From NCBI RefSeq assembly GCF_029227915.1, contig NC_079888.1, positions 16,527,501 through 16,591,500 on the forward strand: DNA of 64,000 nt, given 5' to 3'. Positions 37,301-49,200 of the stretch are shown piece by piece. This DNA comes from Hydractinia symbiolongicarpus (taxonomy: Eukaryota; Cnidaria; Hydrozoa; Anthoathecata; Hydractiniidae). The notes under the pieces are model-generated. The model had not been told where the DNA came from, ran no database searches, and was given only the letters and a program-made list of their open reading frames with translations. Both the position numbers and the translations under genes were made by a program. Position 1 is the stretch's first letter, and every line of letters begins with the position of its first letter.

Positions 37301-39045
37301 GTTTAAGCTTAATACATTTATATATAACCTTTAAAGTTTAAATTTCTAGGATGAGAATTGAGTATAGATATAGAGAAAATATCTGTACTTCTTCATCAGT
37401 AAGGAACTTTTCAAGGTTTTCGTCATCTTTGAACAATGGATGGTTTGCTAGATCTTGGATAAATCTAAAAAAAGCAATCTTCTTGGTAACATCATAATAT
37501 ACAGCGCCGTACCCAGAGTTTAGTTGGGGGATAACGTTCACATGCTGCAAAATTTTCTTAAATTAGAGTCTCTTAATTTTAATACATGAGCATTCCAGTG
37601 TATGAGTGAAGTCTTCTTGCACGAATAAACATGATTCTATGGTGCTTGGAATTATGAGCTAGTGAAAACATCCACACGAATTCATCTAGGCTCAACTACC
37701 TGATCTGAAAAAAATTACACATCTTTTGTTTTGTTTTTGACTTTTTTATTCCAACAATAATCACTTCACGTCTCGAATAAAATCAAGTGCTCACAATTAT
37801 TCCTGACATAATGTAGAAACAACATTTTTCTTTCTATTTGATTTGTTGGGAATGAGGTTGTGCATGTGAATAAATCAATCAAGCTATCAATTTTAGTTCA
37901 AAATTAAATATGCCGCATGACATAGTGAACAAGGAAACTCACGAGTGCAAAAAAAGCATTCTTTATTTATTATTTTTAAAAAAAAATCTGTTCACTGAAG
38001 GTTAGTTTGGGTGGATTAGTTTGGGTGGATTAGTTTGGGATTAGTTTGGGCGCACACCGTTCTAACGGTATCGAAATACCACTTCTGAGTACGGCGCTGG
38101 TATATATAATTGACGTTGGAAAAATAGTTATTAAAAAGAGAAACAAATTATTTTACATAAGCAGCACTCTTACTTTTGTAATCGCTTGCAATCTTTATAA
38201 TACTCATCGCCACCAATCGTTCGGGAAACTACACATACATAAAACACATACATATGCCAGCAGATCAATATATAACATGTTACAAACCCTGACTGTGCAT
38301 CAACTGACATGTAGCATTTAGGCACAATAAAACAAACTGTCTCACCGTTTTGTTTAACATTCACTTTACTTTCCGCATTTGCTGGCACAGCAGCAGGCTT
38401 AGGAGGAAGAGAAGGGATCTAAAATGAAGAAAAACAGTATTACAGCACCATATTTTATTATGCTGACTGTGTGAGTGTGAGTATCTGTGATATATTCTAC
38501 AATTTATTTTAAAACCAGCTATAAAATATCTAAACAATTTTGAAAGAAGGATTTTAAAAAATTTAAGTGGTAGATTTTCATTCTGAGATCTAAAATCAGA
38601 GTCAGCAATAACTGAAGAGAGAGTTTGCTGGAGAGATGACTTCAGACAACTTTCTATTGAATATTCTTCAGCATAAAGTTGATTTTTAGAAGTTTAGAAG
38701 TAATGGGATGTTCAATCTAGCAGCACTTATATATAATATAGCTTGCGGAAGCCTAAATTTAATTTAAACTCACAATGATCGCAGATGTGTCATTCCGTGT
38801 GGTTAAACAATGCAACAAATATTCAAAATCTTCATATTGACGGAACACGATTTTACCTCCCTCACTCTCATCAGTTTCCTTCTATGATTAAAAAAGTCAA
38901 TTTGTGTAAACTAATTTAATGTATCGCAGCATTAACATTTTTGTTTACATATATAGATACTTACTATTTTTGTTTGAACAGTAAATTTTACAATTTCTCC
39001 ATCTTTACTTGCATCTGAGATAGTTATATTATATTTTAATTCCAT
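34358..39045 (-). CDS. SNX5/6: PX-BAR sorting nexin, SNX5/6/32 type, 14 exons, 362 aa
   Basis: Minus-strand exons: 39045-38965, 38881-38774, 38418-38346, 38228-38174, 37464-37389, 37272-37189, 37101-37027, 36812-36782, 36520-36436, 36099-36060, 35647-35561, 35167-35078, 34728-34663, 34495-34358. They join in frame to 1089 nt ending in TAG. Residues 1 to about 131 form a PX domain (FRQYEDFEYL, IIPSLPPKP, DLANHPLFKDDENLEKFL). The rest is a helical BAR domain (DVDDEFQKRRDN, DMLFRRTCKLVESENAAKAL, ending ITELKDVA). These proteins tubulate endosomes as BAR dimers and work in retromer or ESCPE-1 sorting. The Arg-Gln-Tyr in the PX motif resembles SNX5/6, which do not bind PI3P canonically. It is shorter than vertebrate SNX5/6 (about 400 aa), mainly in the PX region. 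The 55- and 31-nt exons were placed by phase and similarity, so they are the weakest calls. Confidence 0.88.
37998..38050. repeat. Short tandem repeat in a sorting nexin intron
   Basis: About four copies of GGATTAGTTTGGGT-like units, the last shortened. It lies in the intron between exons 4 and 5. Confidence 0.75.
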
Positions 39046-39239
39046 TTCAATTGTTAATATACACTAAAATAATTGTTTTATTACATTCCAAGTTAATTTG
39101 AATAAGACTTTGTAAAAGGCTGTGGACAAATAACAAAGTTCTACATTAAAGAAAAACATGAGCTATATATACAATGAACATTTAGCTTATGTTAATAAAT
39201 AGATAGACAGGTGTACATATTTTACATGGCTATGGCCAG

Positions 39240-39537
39240 GGATATACCCTGTCTATTATTTCCAGGAGGGGCCATGGCTTAGATGGAGAGTCCTAGAGTA
39301 TTCAATGATCATTTTGAGCTACGTAGACCCAATTAGGGCCGGCACTCTACTATACAACTCCTGGCAACATCTAACGGCCCACACAGTGTTCCATCTGCCC
39401 AATTTCCCTCACATTGCTTTGGTTAACCTGGGGCTATGGTAACATTCACTTGCCCATGTTGAATCGCCGTCAAGAAGAATCGAACCCGGTCTCCTGCACA
39501 GAGTACAAGAGCTATAACCACTAATCTACGACGCCAC
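39240..39537 (-). mobile_element. tRNA-derived SINE, second family
   Basis: Read from 39537 on the minus strand, the head is GTGGCGTCGTAGATTAGTGG, with an A-box-like TTAGTGG and a B box GGGTTCGATTCTT. A body follows that contains GTGAGGGAAATTGGGC, resembling the body word of the first SINE family. The tRNA resemblance is stronger than in copies A-C. It sits just upstream of the sorting nexin start, in the same orientation. Confidence 0.7.
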
Positions 39538-41013
39538 AACTTAATTGTGGTGTCTGCAGTAACGTTTCTGTTGTCTAATGTTCTTAGGATCAGACATAAA
39601 TAAGGAGCTTGGGGGTTTAAGACATCTTATACATGAAACTTCACTTGGGGCCATATTGGTAATACATGATAGGAGTGTTGCCTCACCTGCTTGTTTTCAT
39701 CATTATCAGATCTCTGTGATGCCTTGCTTCAGGATAACATTATAAATATCAGTACATTGTCCATTTAAATTTGGATTTATCAACAATGGCTGGAGCTAAA
39801 GATTCTCTCCCTATACTATCAGGGATGCTGTATCTGTTTTGTTAAACTAACAACACTGTTTTTATGTGATGGCACTCTGGTCAACTGTGGCAGCGTTTCA
39901 CTGTTAAAGACACCCATTGTTGAAGACGGAGTGCTGAATTGGCTTTTCAATCACGCATCAACAAATATGGCGACAATGTTGCCCTAGCTGTATGGTTTCC
40001 TTAAACAATTATTTGGTTAAGTGCCAAGGTTTTAGTCCAGCAGTGGGAGCAAGAGTCCTCACTAATTACCACTTGCATATTTTACTGATGGAAATGTCGA
40101 GTTTCCTTAATCAGCTGAAAGTTTGGACAGAGAGTGTGTGGCTTGTTTATTATATCATGAATTGATATTAATGATGTATATATGCTATTATTAGTTTATG
40201 TTATTATTAGTTTACGATATTATCATTTATATTAAAGAATAGGAACAGAATAATGAGATATAAGGATGTGGCTAATGAAGTGCAAAACACTTGCAATGGA
40301 GTGCAGCCAGGATGTACATGTCATTCTCAGTGTTACCATTCAACTGCATTATGATGAAGAGAACAATACGCTGTGGGAGACACTCATAATAGAGTGCATG
40401 GTATGACACTTTGCTTTGGGTAAGCATTTGATGTGATTATCCGATTATGATTATTTGGCAAACATCTATCTGTCCTGCCCATCCTTGTTTACAAATATAT
40501 TCAAAATTATGGTTCAGAAATCTGTTTGTTTAGTACCACTGAAGTTTGTTTGCAATCATGTTCATTGGGAAAAAATGATTACCAGGATTTAAAAAATATA
40601 GATTGTCATGTTTAAAAACATTATCTTAAGTGCTGGTATTGTTGCATTTGGAGAAAAATAAATGATAAAAAACTTTGACAATAACGAAATGTTATTTTAA
40701 AAAATAATTTTCATCAGCATTGTTGTTCTGTTCCATCTTTTAACACCACTCAACTATTAACGTTTGCCCATCCCGTTTGTAAACAGTTTGTTTCATTAAA
40801 AAGTTAGGTCAGAGCATTGAAAGATGGGACAGCCCAACTTTCAATGTTTGTTCTTATAAAGTTTTTAAATGAAAAAATGTGGTGTTTAAAAATAGGCCAC
40901 CTATCCCAACTGTGCTACAATTTTCTCCTTGGCACTTGATAAGAAATTCCCTAAAGTTTTCTCTGAATTTAGTCTTAGTTATAATTAAAAAAATAACACT
41001 ATGTGATTATTAG
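39538..41013. other. Spacer, no gene recognised
   Basis: No exon or ORF with family resemblance. Words near 40770-40870 (CCCGTTTGTAAACAG, GGGACAGCCCAACTTTC) loosely match the complement of 46990-47100, on the far side of the transposon nest, so an older inverted flank may exist. Confidence 0.4.
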
Positions 41014-42596
41014 CAGTCTTTTTCAGGAGAGGCATGCGATCGCACGCGCACACCTTGGCACAGGCCTAAATCGTTTCAGGCGTGTGATTAATCGCACGCC
41101 TGAAAAATAAATGTTGAGTTTTCAAAATCAACCTTTAAAATCCATTTTGTAGCGTGCGATGGCAGCCCTCGAAAGAATTTTTGGAGACTCGTTAGACAAA
41201 ACGTCCGATAGATTTCCGACATGGTCGGACACTTTTAGATCTCAGAAATTATTGAATAGTCCTGGTCCTTTTAATCCACGAGCAAGCCTATTCATAGCCA
41301 ACCTGACCATCCTAGCTAATTCACCGACTCCTGACTTAGACAACGTGCCATGGGAGAATTGTTTAACTGTCACCGACTTAAACCATGCATGGAACTTATT
41401 CAAATACTACTTATCAACCGCAATCAATAAACATGCGCCAATTAAAGAAAAAACTGTACGTGGAAAATCCAACCCCTGGATAACCAGAGAAATCAGAAAC
41501 TTAATGAATACGCGAGATTATCATCATTGCCGTTTTAAACGATCAAATTCTACCGGAGATTGGGAAAGTTATAAATCTTACCGAAACTCTGTAACCAATC
41601 GCATTCGTGTTGCAAAGGCAAACCACGTTCGTGCTGTTCTGAAAGAATCTTCAGCAAATCCAAGAGATTTTTGGAAACAAATTAAGTCGTGCTACCCTAC
41701 TAAAGATTCATCAAGTCCGAGCAAAACATTCGTAATCAATGGAACAGTAACATCCAATATTCGATCAATTGCGAACAATTTTTGATCTTTTTTCACTAAA
41801 GTTGGTTCATGTCTCATGAAATCATCAATAACCAACTTTACTTGGAAACTGTTCAACATACGTAATTATATGCGCACGATTAATAAAAGGAATGTATCAT
41901 TTAAATTCCAACCAGTGACAATTAATCAGGTGAATAGAGTACTAAAATCGGTTAAAACGGCTAAAGCTGCTGGTATTGACACTATCCCCGGTAGGATAAT
42001 TAAAGACATCTCAAACGAACTAGCTGCACCTGTCATGTTCTTGATAACCTGTGAAAAATCTGCAAAAATAACACGAATTGCATAAATCTGGCGATCGCTC
42101 AAACATAGATAACTACCGACCCATTTCCGTACTAAATGTGTTGTCTAAAGTCATCGAACAAATCGTCTACGACCAGCTAGCTGATTATTTAGAAAATCAA
42201 GATCTATTGAGTGAGCACCAATATGGTTTTCGACGAAAAAGATCTACACGTGAAGCGGTTAAATCACTTGTTGACGATATAAGATACAATATGGATAAAA
42301 GTAAGACAACTGGAGCTCTATTCATGGATTTGAGAAAGGCCTTTGATACCGTAAACCATGGCTGCCTTCTCCAGAAACTGCTTTATTATGGTATTACTAG
42401 CACTGAAATTGATTGGTTAAGCAATTATCTTTTTAATCGAAGTCAAACTGTTTTCATTGATGGAGCATACTCAGATCCTAAAAATATGACGCATGGTGTA
42501 CCCCAAGGTTCCATTCTGGGTCCATTGCTATTTATTCTTCTTATCAATGACTTACCGTGCCAATTGAAACACTGTCGAGTATTGATGTATGCTGAT

Positions 42597-43050
42597 TGAA
42601 AATTAGTACTAAATGTTAGTTACCTTGAACAGAAAACAATTTCTCCAGTCAAATAATCCAAGTGAAAACAAACAATTAATTAACTCTCAATAACACCACT
42701 ATTAATATCATTAACACGACGATTAGCAATTAACAATGTTCTCCAATGTAACCATTAAACAATATCACTGGTATAACTCAAGCTCCTCCACAGCTATGAT
42801 TTGTTATTACTTTAATTAGTTAATATCTTGTCTAAAGGGAAAAGTATCAATCTCCCTTCTTTTCTTCTTTTCGTTGATTGTAAATTCGTATCAATTGCAT
42901 TCACAGTATCAGGCCATAGTCTCATGGTTAGCTATCTCCCGAAAATGAATGTCAATCTTAATGTCTCTTTTACAACAATCTATCAACGAGATGTCTATCA
43001 ACGAAAATCAACGTCTTTTCAATAACAAATTTCTATGAGCAATTATAACA
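42597..43050 (-). repeat. Candidate 3' LTR of the copia element
   Basis: On the minus strand it would begin TGTTATAATTGC (43050) and end TTTTCA (42597), the TG...CA form of an LTR. It lies just beyond an A-run and GGG that could be the polypurine tract. It directly abuts the interrupted YADD codon of the LINE. No second LTR is present to confirm it. Confidence 0.45.
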
Positions 43051-43061
43051 TAAATTTGCAA

Positions 43062-43068
<7 letters not shown>

Positions 43069-43102
<34 letters not shown>
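43069..43102. repeat. 34-base T-run (A-run on the copia strand)
   Basis: It lies 22 bases past the copia stop codon in the copia orientation, followed by GGG. It may be part of a polypurine tract, or a poly(A) tail from retroposition of a transcript. Confidence 0.8.
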
Positions 43103-43106
<4 letters not shown>

Positions 43107-43124
43107 CAAACAATGGTGAAATGT

Positions 43125-44732
43125 CTATTTTTCACCATCAATGACCGATGTTAAATCCCCTGACTTGAGAACTTCCATCAGGGAAAAAGGAGATGCCCCT
43201 TTCTTTGTCAGCACATCGGCCATTTGATGTTTTCCATCGATCCATCGTAGGGTGACTTCATCGTTGTTGATCATCTGCCTTAAGGCATTTATTTCCACTC
43301 GGAGTCGTTTGTCTGATACTGCCTTGGTTGAACCAGCACATTCGAAGAGTGATCTACTATCAGTTAAACATACAACTTCAGGTTTTTCGGCTAAAGACTC
43401 TTCAATCATTTTAGCCAAGAAGAATGCTGTGTCAGCTCCATCTACAGAAGCTAGTGACTCCGCTGAAAGAGTTGAACGTACTACACGACGAACTTTATTT
43501 GAGCTCCAGGAAATTGGTGATGATTTTCCTGAACCATCAGTTAAGAAGGCGATATGACCACCTTGACTTTGACCTCCTTCGAGATTGTTGAAGCTGGCAT
43601 CAGTGAAAACCTTGATGCTTAGGTTATTCAAGGTAAGTTTTGGCACAGTAATGTGGCAATCTTGAGATTTCAAGAACTTTATCGTCTTATTGATGAGTTT
43701 AATATCAGCCAGAGTAGCTGTTGTTACTCTTGATGACACATCGCTTACGGTGAAGCTAATTTCTGGTCTTGACATACATGCCAACCAATTGAGCTTCCCA
43801 ATTGATTGTCTCATTTTAGATCTTTCAACTTCATTGATTGGTTCATCCTTAGAGCATTTTATTCTCTCCATACTGAGAGTGATTGGCTCTAGCTCATTGA
43901 TATAATCGGCTTGTTTGATGGTGATTGTTCCATCTTCATTTTGATCGAGGTCAATACCAATATATTTGAAGTGTCGTATATGTTCACTACTGGTCTTGAG
44001 GATACTCTTCAACTTTGATACCACATTAACGAAGGTAGAACTTCCTGCCCAAATCACGTCATCAACGAAACATACCAATATTCCGAAAATCAATGTATTT
44101 GAAGACCAGATGAATATTCCTTGATCTAGTTCAATAGGCTTTCCACCGAGTTGAATTAATTCACTTCGCAGTTTTAGGTACCAGCTACGACTTGCGTCAG
44201 CAAGACCATACACCGTTTTTGACAACTTCCAAAGGTTTTTGGTATTAGCCTCCTTCGGCGGCAGAACAATGACTTCTCTGTCAATCTTCTTTCCTTGAAG
44301 GAATGCTGTTTTGATGTCCAGAGAATTCAACATCCAATTTTTGGATGAAATTATCGTCAATGCTAATCTCAATCCTTCCTTAGAGCACGTTGGACTGTCT
44401 GTTTTAAAATTTTGGACTTCTTCAAAACCACGTGCCACAAGTCGTACCTTAACTGAAGGTTGGCCATCAATAATCTTTGGTGTTACAACCCATCGTAGAC
44501 TCATAGTTTCTTGTCCTTCATTAGGTATCTCGATGTAGACTGAATTGTTAATCCATGACTGTAGTTCTTTTGACTTTGCTGACAGTACTTCACTGCTGTT
44601 GGTGATCAGAGTGACTTCTGACACAGTCATATATTCATCAAGCAAGTCGTTGAATGAAATGATATAAACCAACCAGATTATTACGAATACCTTGGGATTC
44701 AACTTGATACTCACCTTAACATGAACCATCAC
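43125..44732 (-). CDS. Ty1/copia-type polyprotein fragment: reverse transcriptase and RNase H, open frame
   Basis: The 535-codon frame has no internal stop. The RT catalytic residues are present (SLDIKTAFLQG and FVDDVIWAG), with the copia-typical WKLSKTVYGL between them. The RNase H residues follow (VFTDAS, SAESLAS, CLTDSRSL, HQMADVLTK). Gag, protease and integrase are missing, so the element is a 5'-truncated remnant and not autonomous. The first part of the frame (44732 to about 44650), including the only upstream ATG, is antisense LINE sequence, so the apparent start is an artefact of the insertion. Such elements replicate through RNA; this copy lacks what that needs. Its intact frame suggests a fairly recent insertion. 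Confidence 0.85.
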   Translation of the reverse strand: MMVHVKVSIKLNPKVFVIIWLVYIISFNDLLDEYMTVSEVTLITNSSEVLSAKSKELQSWINNSVYIEIPNEGQETMSLRWVVTPKIIDGQPSVKVRLVARGFEEVQNFKTDSPTCSKEGLRLALTIISSKNWMLNSLDIKTAFLQGKKIDREVIVLPPKEANTKNLWKLSKTVYGLADASRSWYLKLRSELIQLGGKPIELDQGIFIWSSNTLIFGILVCFVDDVIWAGSSTFVNVVSKLKSILKTSSEHIRHFKYIGIDLDQNEDGTITIKQADYINELEPITLSMERIKCSKDEPINEVERSKMRQSIGKLNWLACMSRPEISFTVSDVSSRVTTATLADIKLINKTIKFLKSQDCHITVPKLTLNNLSIKVFTDASFNNLEGGQSQGGHIAFLTDGSGKSSPISWSSNKVRRVVRSTLSAESLASVDGADTAFFLAKMIEESLAEKPEVVCLTDSRSLFECAGSTKAVSDKRLRVEINALRQMINNDEVTLRWIDGKHQMADVLTKKGASPFSLMEVLKSGDLTSVIDGEK

Positions 44733-46288
44733 CTTAAAAAAACATACAAGCGTATAACCTCACGCATCAAACTTTTATATAAAATACGTTACAAAATTTC
44801 TCCAAATGTTGCTGAAACCATCTTTAACTCAATGATCCACCCACTGTTCTTTTACTGCTACGACATATTTGGTGGAATGAATAAAACACGGATTGGAAAA
44901 TTTGAGTCCTTGCTGAGAAGAGCTAAACACATCATCAAAACCCGCAAGAATTGGTCAACATTCGTCACTCAAAGAAAACGGAAAGTAGCAATTGATGTGT
45001 TCAAAGCCGTTAACGATATTACTGTTGACAGCAATTACAAATTGGTTAGCCATTCGATTAACACCAGAGGAAATAGATTTAAATTAGTCTTACCTATCAT
45101 TAAGACGGAAGCTGGTCGGAAGCTTACGTATTATCAAGGAGCTTTAGTTTTTAATAGTCTCCCTTCTAATATCAGGGAAGAAAAGAGTATGATAAATTTT
45201 AAAAAGTTTTTGAAACAAAGTGAGTTCTAGGTCTATTACCTTAGCTTGATTAATTTTTTGCTGAGATACCCTGTAGCTACAAGGCTTTGTGAATTTAGAA
45301 TCCTATTTTTCAAATTCGATTTTTGCAACTTACCTCAGCTTGATCCTATACGTTACAGGGTGTCTCGGAGATACGCTATTGTTTCTCTGATTTCTAATGT
45401 TGTGAAGTTTGAATCCTAAACTCAAATTTTTTCTAATTCCCATTTTTGCTAATTTTTCTGTTCATAGTCTGCTATTTGATTCTTATTTTCTTTTCTTTCT
45501 TTTTTTTTTCTAACATTCTCATAATTTTATATATATTATTTAAAAACAAAAAACAATTTTTGGCTCTTTGTTTACTTTGTTTATTTTTGTTTTAACAGGT
45601 CACTCGTTGATAACAGTGCAGTTATATTATATCATACTGAAGATGTAAACCTGTATAAATATGATTAATAATAATAATAAAATAATAATTAAAAGAACTA
45701 CGTAGACATAACTCTCTTTTGCCTGGCCCCTTCGTTGTTGGTCACCAGGTCTTACACAAGAAATCCAGCCATGCGGTTCTTAACTAATGCGGCGGTGAAG
45801 GCCGGCGGAGCATGGATGAAGCAAGTCTGCAAAACTGCACTCACAGGCAGAATAGACATTTTATCATGAATTTAATTGTAGATAATTTCTTCAGGTCCGA
45901 ATTTAATGGATTTTTTCTTTATGCCAGTAAAAACGAAACCCACGTGCAGTGTAAATTTTTTTGAAGTTTTAAGCCACGTGGATAAAGATTTTTTTTAACT
46001 TTAAAACAAAGCATATTTTTGCCTATTTGCTTGTGATGACCTGAAAAGTGAACAATAAATATAAAAATGACAGTATAGTCATGCATATTATTTCGGACAT
46101 GCTATACCAGTAGACTCTCGATCATCGTGTTTGGGGTTCACGATTTAAACGTCCACTTTTCTACCACAAAATGAATGCCTGTGTCGTATGCGTATCATTC
46201 TTTGCACATGTGCTTCACATCGCACACGTTACTTGATTTACACGTGCGAATCATCGCACACCTACCCAAATATTCCTGAAAAAGGCTG

Positions 46289-49200
46289 TATTAAGTGCAA
46301 TGTGTAGTTCAAAATTTAAAGACTAGTTTGAAAAGGAATTAGGTTTTAAAAAAGATTTAAATCTTAAAGATAAGAAGTCAAAATATCAACAAGACACAAG
46401 ATACGCAAACAACCTCGCGAATAAAGTTTACAAAAAGCTGTCTATCAAATTGTGATCGCAGTTAGACACAACATATTTTGCCATTCAGATAGGCAATAAT
46501 ATTTGTTACACGCTATGCAAATTTTGTGGAAAATATAGTAGTTTTAATTTTGGACCAATTTTGGCCTAAAATGACATTCAGGTGACAAAAATCAAAATTA
46601 TGATGTCACTATTATGTTCAGCATATTTTTCTGTTAACTGTGCCAAATTTTGTCGAAAACAAATACCAATTTTGGCCTGAAACGTCATTTAAATGACTTT
46701 TAAGTACTTAGAGAGTTTAGGTATGAAGTTTAAATCTGTGGCGTTGCAATTGACCATTTGGGACATAGTTAGTTAGTTACGAGTTGGAAACCTATCCTCG
46801 CAGGTGAGATAGTGAAAAGCAAAAAAAAGTAAAAGTAGTTACCAACATGAGATTTGAACTCACGACTACTCCCGTTTCGGTGGTTAGAGAGGCAAAAATT
46901 TCCATTCTTGTAGGACATACTTGCGTTTTAATACAAGCTTATGAGCTATAAGATTAAAATTAAATAAGATTCTTCTTCCTGCTATATTTTGCTACTAACA
47001 CTGAAAGGTTGATAGTTGGGACTGAGCTTTGACAAACAAGTCACACCGTTGAAAGATTGAACCACCCCTGAAAATTAGACTATCCTGATTACAAACAGGA
47101 CATCAACTTCATAATTTAATATACATTTGTTCATCCACAAGTAGTCACAAATTTTAATTGCAACTTTTTCATAAATAGTTTGAACTTCTTAGCCTTGAAT
47201 GTTACTGGGACTTATGTTGTGTTTGTTCCCAACACCAAAACAGCAACCTCTATACCAGTGTACAAGGGCAAAGGAATTTTTTTTCATAATTTTTTTATAT
47301 TTTAGGATCACACACACAAACAATATTATCAAAGCTTCCCGAAGGCTTAGGAAGCATAATTTATCACATCATGGATGCCTTTTTCTTATTTAATAGGCTT
47401 GGGTGGTATGTTTTTTAACCAAGTCTTGTTTTTCTAACAAAAAACAGCTCACAATAAATCAATAAGTTGGAAAAAGTTATTATGTGTATTTTCGTGCGGT
47501 CTAAAAACTACTGCAACAAAATTTAATGGCATTCGTGACACAGCAACAAAAGCTGAATGTCACCATGGGATTTAGAGAGCTGCAGCTCTCATTGTAGCTT
47601 ATTTTGATTAGTAAAACACAAAGTGTAAGTCATTACATGGAAAACTAGCAGAGTTTATACTCTATGGGTCTGCGAATCTAAGATGTTACAGGAGCAAGAG
47701 AGTCCCATCCACACACAGAAAAGTGCAACTAATAATACTTGGAATGGAGGAAGGAAGATCAAAAAGCTATAATGCATCGCCAAACCATTATGCATTCCAA
47801 AATTTTATCTTATCAATAAAGGTAAACATGTTAGCTATAGCTGGCTAATATTCTGTACTTTGTAAAATCATTCAGAAAAGCATAGTTTCTTATGACTATG
47901 AGAAAAGTAAAGAACTCTGTCACACACATGACATGTAGTTGATTTTTCATTTTATTGCTGCGTTGACTTCCTAAAATAAAAATTAAGGTCAAAATAGTAT
48001 TAATTTTTACGCGGTAAGACCAATGACTATGTTTACATCCTTGGGTTCATCCGATTATCCGATAATTCTCATGGAAGGATTTCAATCAAGCAATCAAAAG
48101 TTTATTTCAAGGTCAAAAGATCGCTAGCTGCTAGCATTTCAAAACAAATCATACTGATGACTGAAAGCAAAATTGTGTCACTTAACCCATTTAGCAAGCT
48201 GTTTACCCGACTTAACTATCCCCTGTGTTTAATAAAACATAATAAACATCAAATCTCCTCTATCTTTTCGCTTCGCAACTAGCTAGCTACATATTCGGTG
48301 TAGCTAGCTATAAGCTAGCTAGCTAGCTAGCTATAGATGCTTTTATTTTTTATTTTGTACTTACAGTACTTTACCTTGTTACTAACTAATGCTGTCATTT
48401 TCAATGTTTGTTTTAAATTCAGCAGTTGTATTAGCAATGGGTATAGTTTGTAACCCTCTTGGAGCTTAAAGGTTAGCTACCTCCCGCGAAAAGTAAAGTT
48501 AATTGCATATAAAAAAGCTTAAAAGGTAGATAGATAGATAGCCGTCTAGCTGTTCACTTTGATGTGTTTTGAACATTTTACATAAATTTCAATATTTATT
48601 TACCATAATTATGCTCAATGCTAACTCATGACGCATTATTTCACATAATTAGTGCAACTTTTAAGACAAATATCTTGACAACAAGATTTTGTCTTAAGTT
48701 GCACAAAAAAAAAGATTTATAGAGAACTTTCAAAAATCTTTCATATTTGCTCAACTTGATTTTTTGCAGGAGGTAACCTTTAACACCCCTTCCCCACTTT
48801 TATAATCATTTCCCCTTTCTTAGCATTTCCACATTTATTTACTTTCCCTTTCTACGAATTCCCCCTTTTGTAGGGCGGATTATCTTTCCTCCCTCCTTCC
48901 ACCTTTTTCTAAAATTATGGTAAGTTCTGGTAGATAGAACATTGGTTATCAAAACTTACACGGTAAAAGTGGCCTCTTTTTCCTAGCCCTTAAATTAGAT
49001 GCTCTTTTCCTTTGTAGTAATTTGCAGTAATCCTATAAAAAGATGAATGTCAAATTTGATAAAAAAGTTCTTCAAAACAGGTGATAACTATTGTGTGTAT
49101 ATATACTACATTTACATACATATAGATGCATTTTAAAGCAGCTTGACATGGCCTATATAGTGTATTTAAAAAAATTGTTCAATAGCTATTACTGATTGAT

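Larger units (their letters stand above)
41159..45697 (+). pseudogene. Dead LINE (non-LTR retrotransposon), 5'-truncated and split by a copia element
   Basis: The first part (41159-42596) encodes the linker and the fingers and palm of the reverse transcriptase: NIDNYRPISVLNVLSKVIE, GALFMDLRKAFDTVNHG, HGVPQGSILGPLLF, then YAD at the point of insertion. A nonsense TGA interrupts at 41783-41785, and a frameshift with a small loss lies near 42045. The second part resumes near 44650 (YLGIQLDTHLN) and runs to a stop at 45230. The 3' region ends in a TAA-rich tail at 45667-45697. The endonuclease domain is absent, and residues between YADD and YLG are missing where copia inserted. Confidence 0.85.
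41014..46288. mobile_element. DNA element remnant with terminal inverted repeats, hosting a LINE and a copia element
   Basis: The left end CAGTCTTTTTCAGGA (41014) and the complement of the right end CAGCCTTTTTCAGGA (ending 46288) match at 14 of 15 positions. Both continue into a palindromic GCGAT...TCGCACG motif. TATTA-like words flank both sides, but the duplication is not exact. Without the inserted retroelements the element is about 0.7 kb, so it is non-autonomous. Confidence 0.6.

Noticed and set aside
37610-37720. Minus-strand frame beginning DEFVWMF, tested as a PX exon of the sorting nexin
   Set aside because: It has no donor in the needed phase, and the exon at 38228-38174 fits both phase and similarity.
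43252-43557. Plus-strand ORFs at 43252-43557 and 44311-44538
   Set aside because: They are antisense shadows of the copia reverse transcriptase-RNase H frame.
46845-46905. tRNA-like sequence (GAGTTCAAATCTC on the minus strand)
   Set aside because: A B-box-like word is present, but no matching A box or cloverleaf folds on the same strand.
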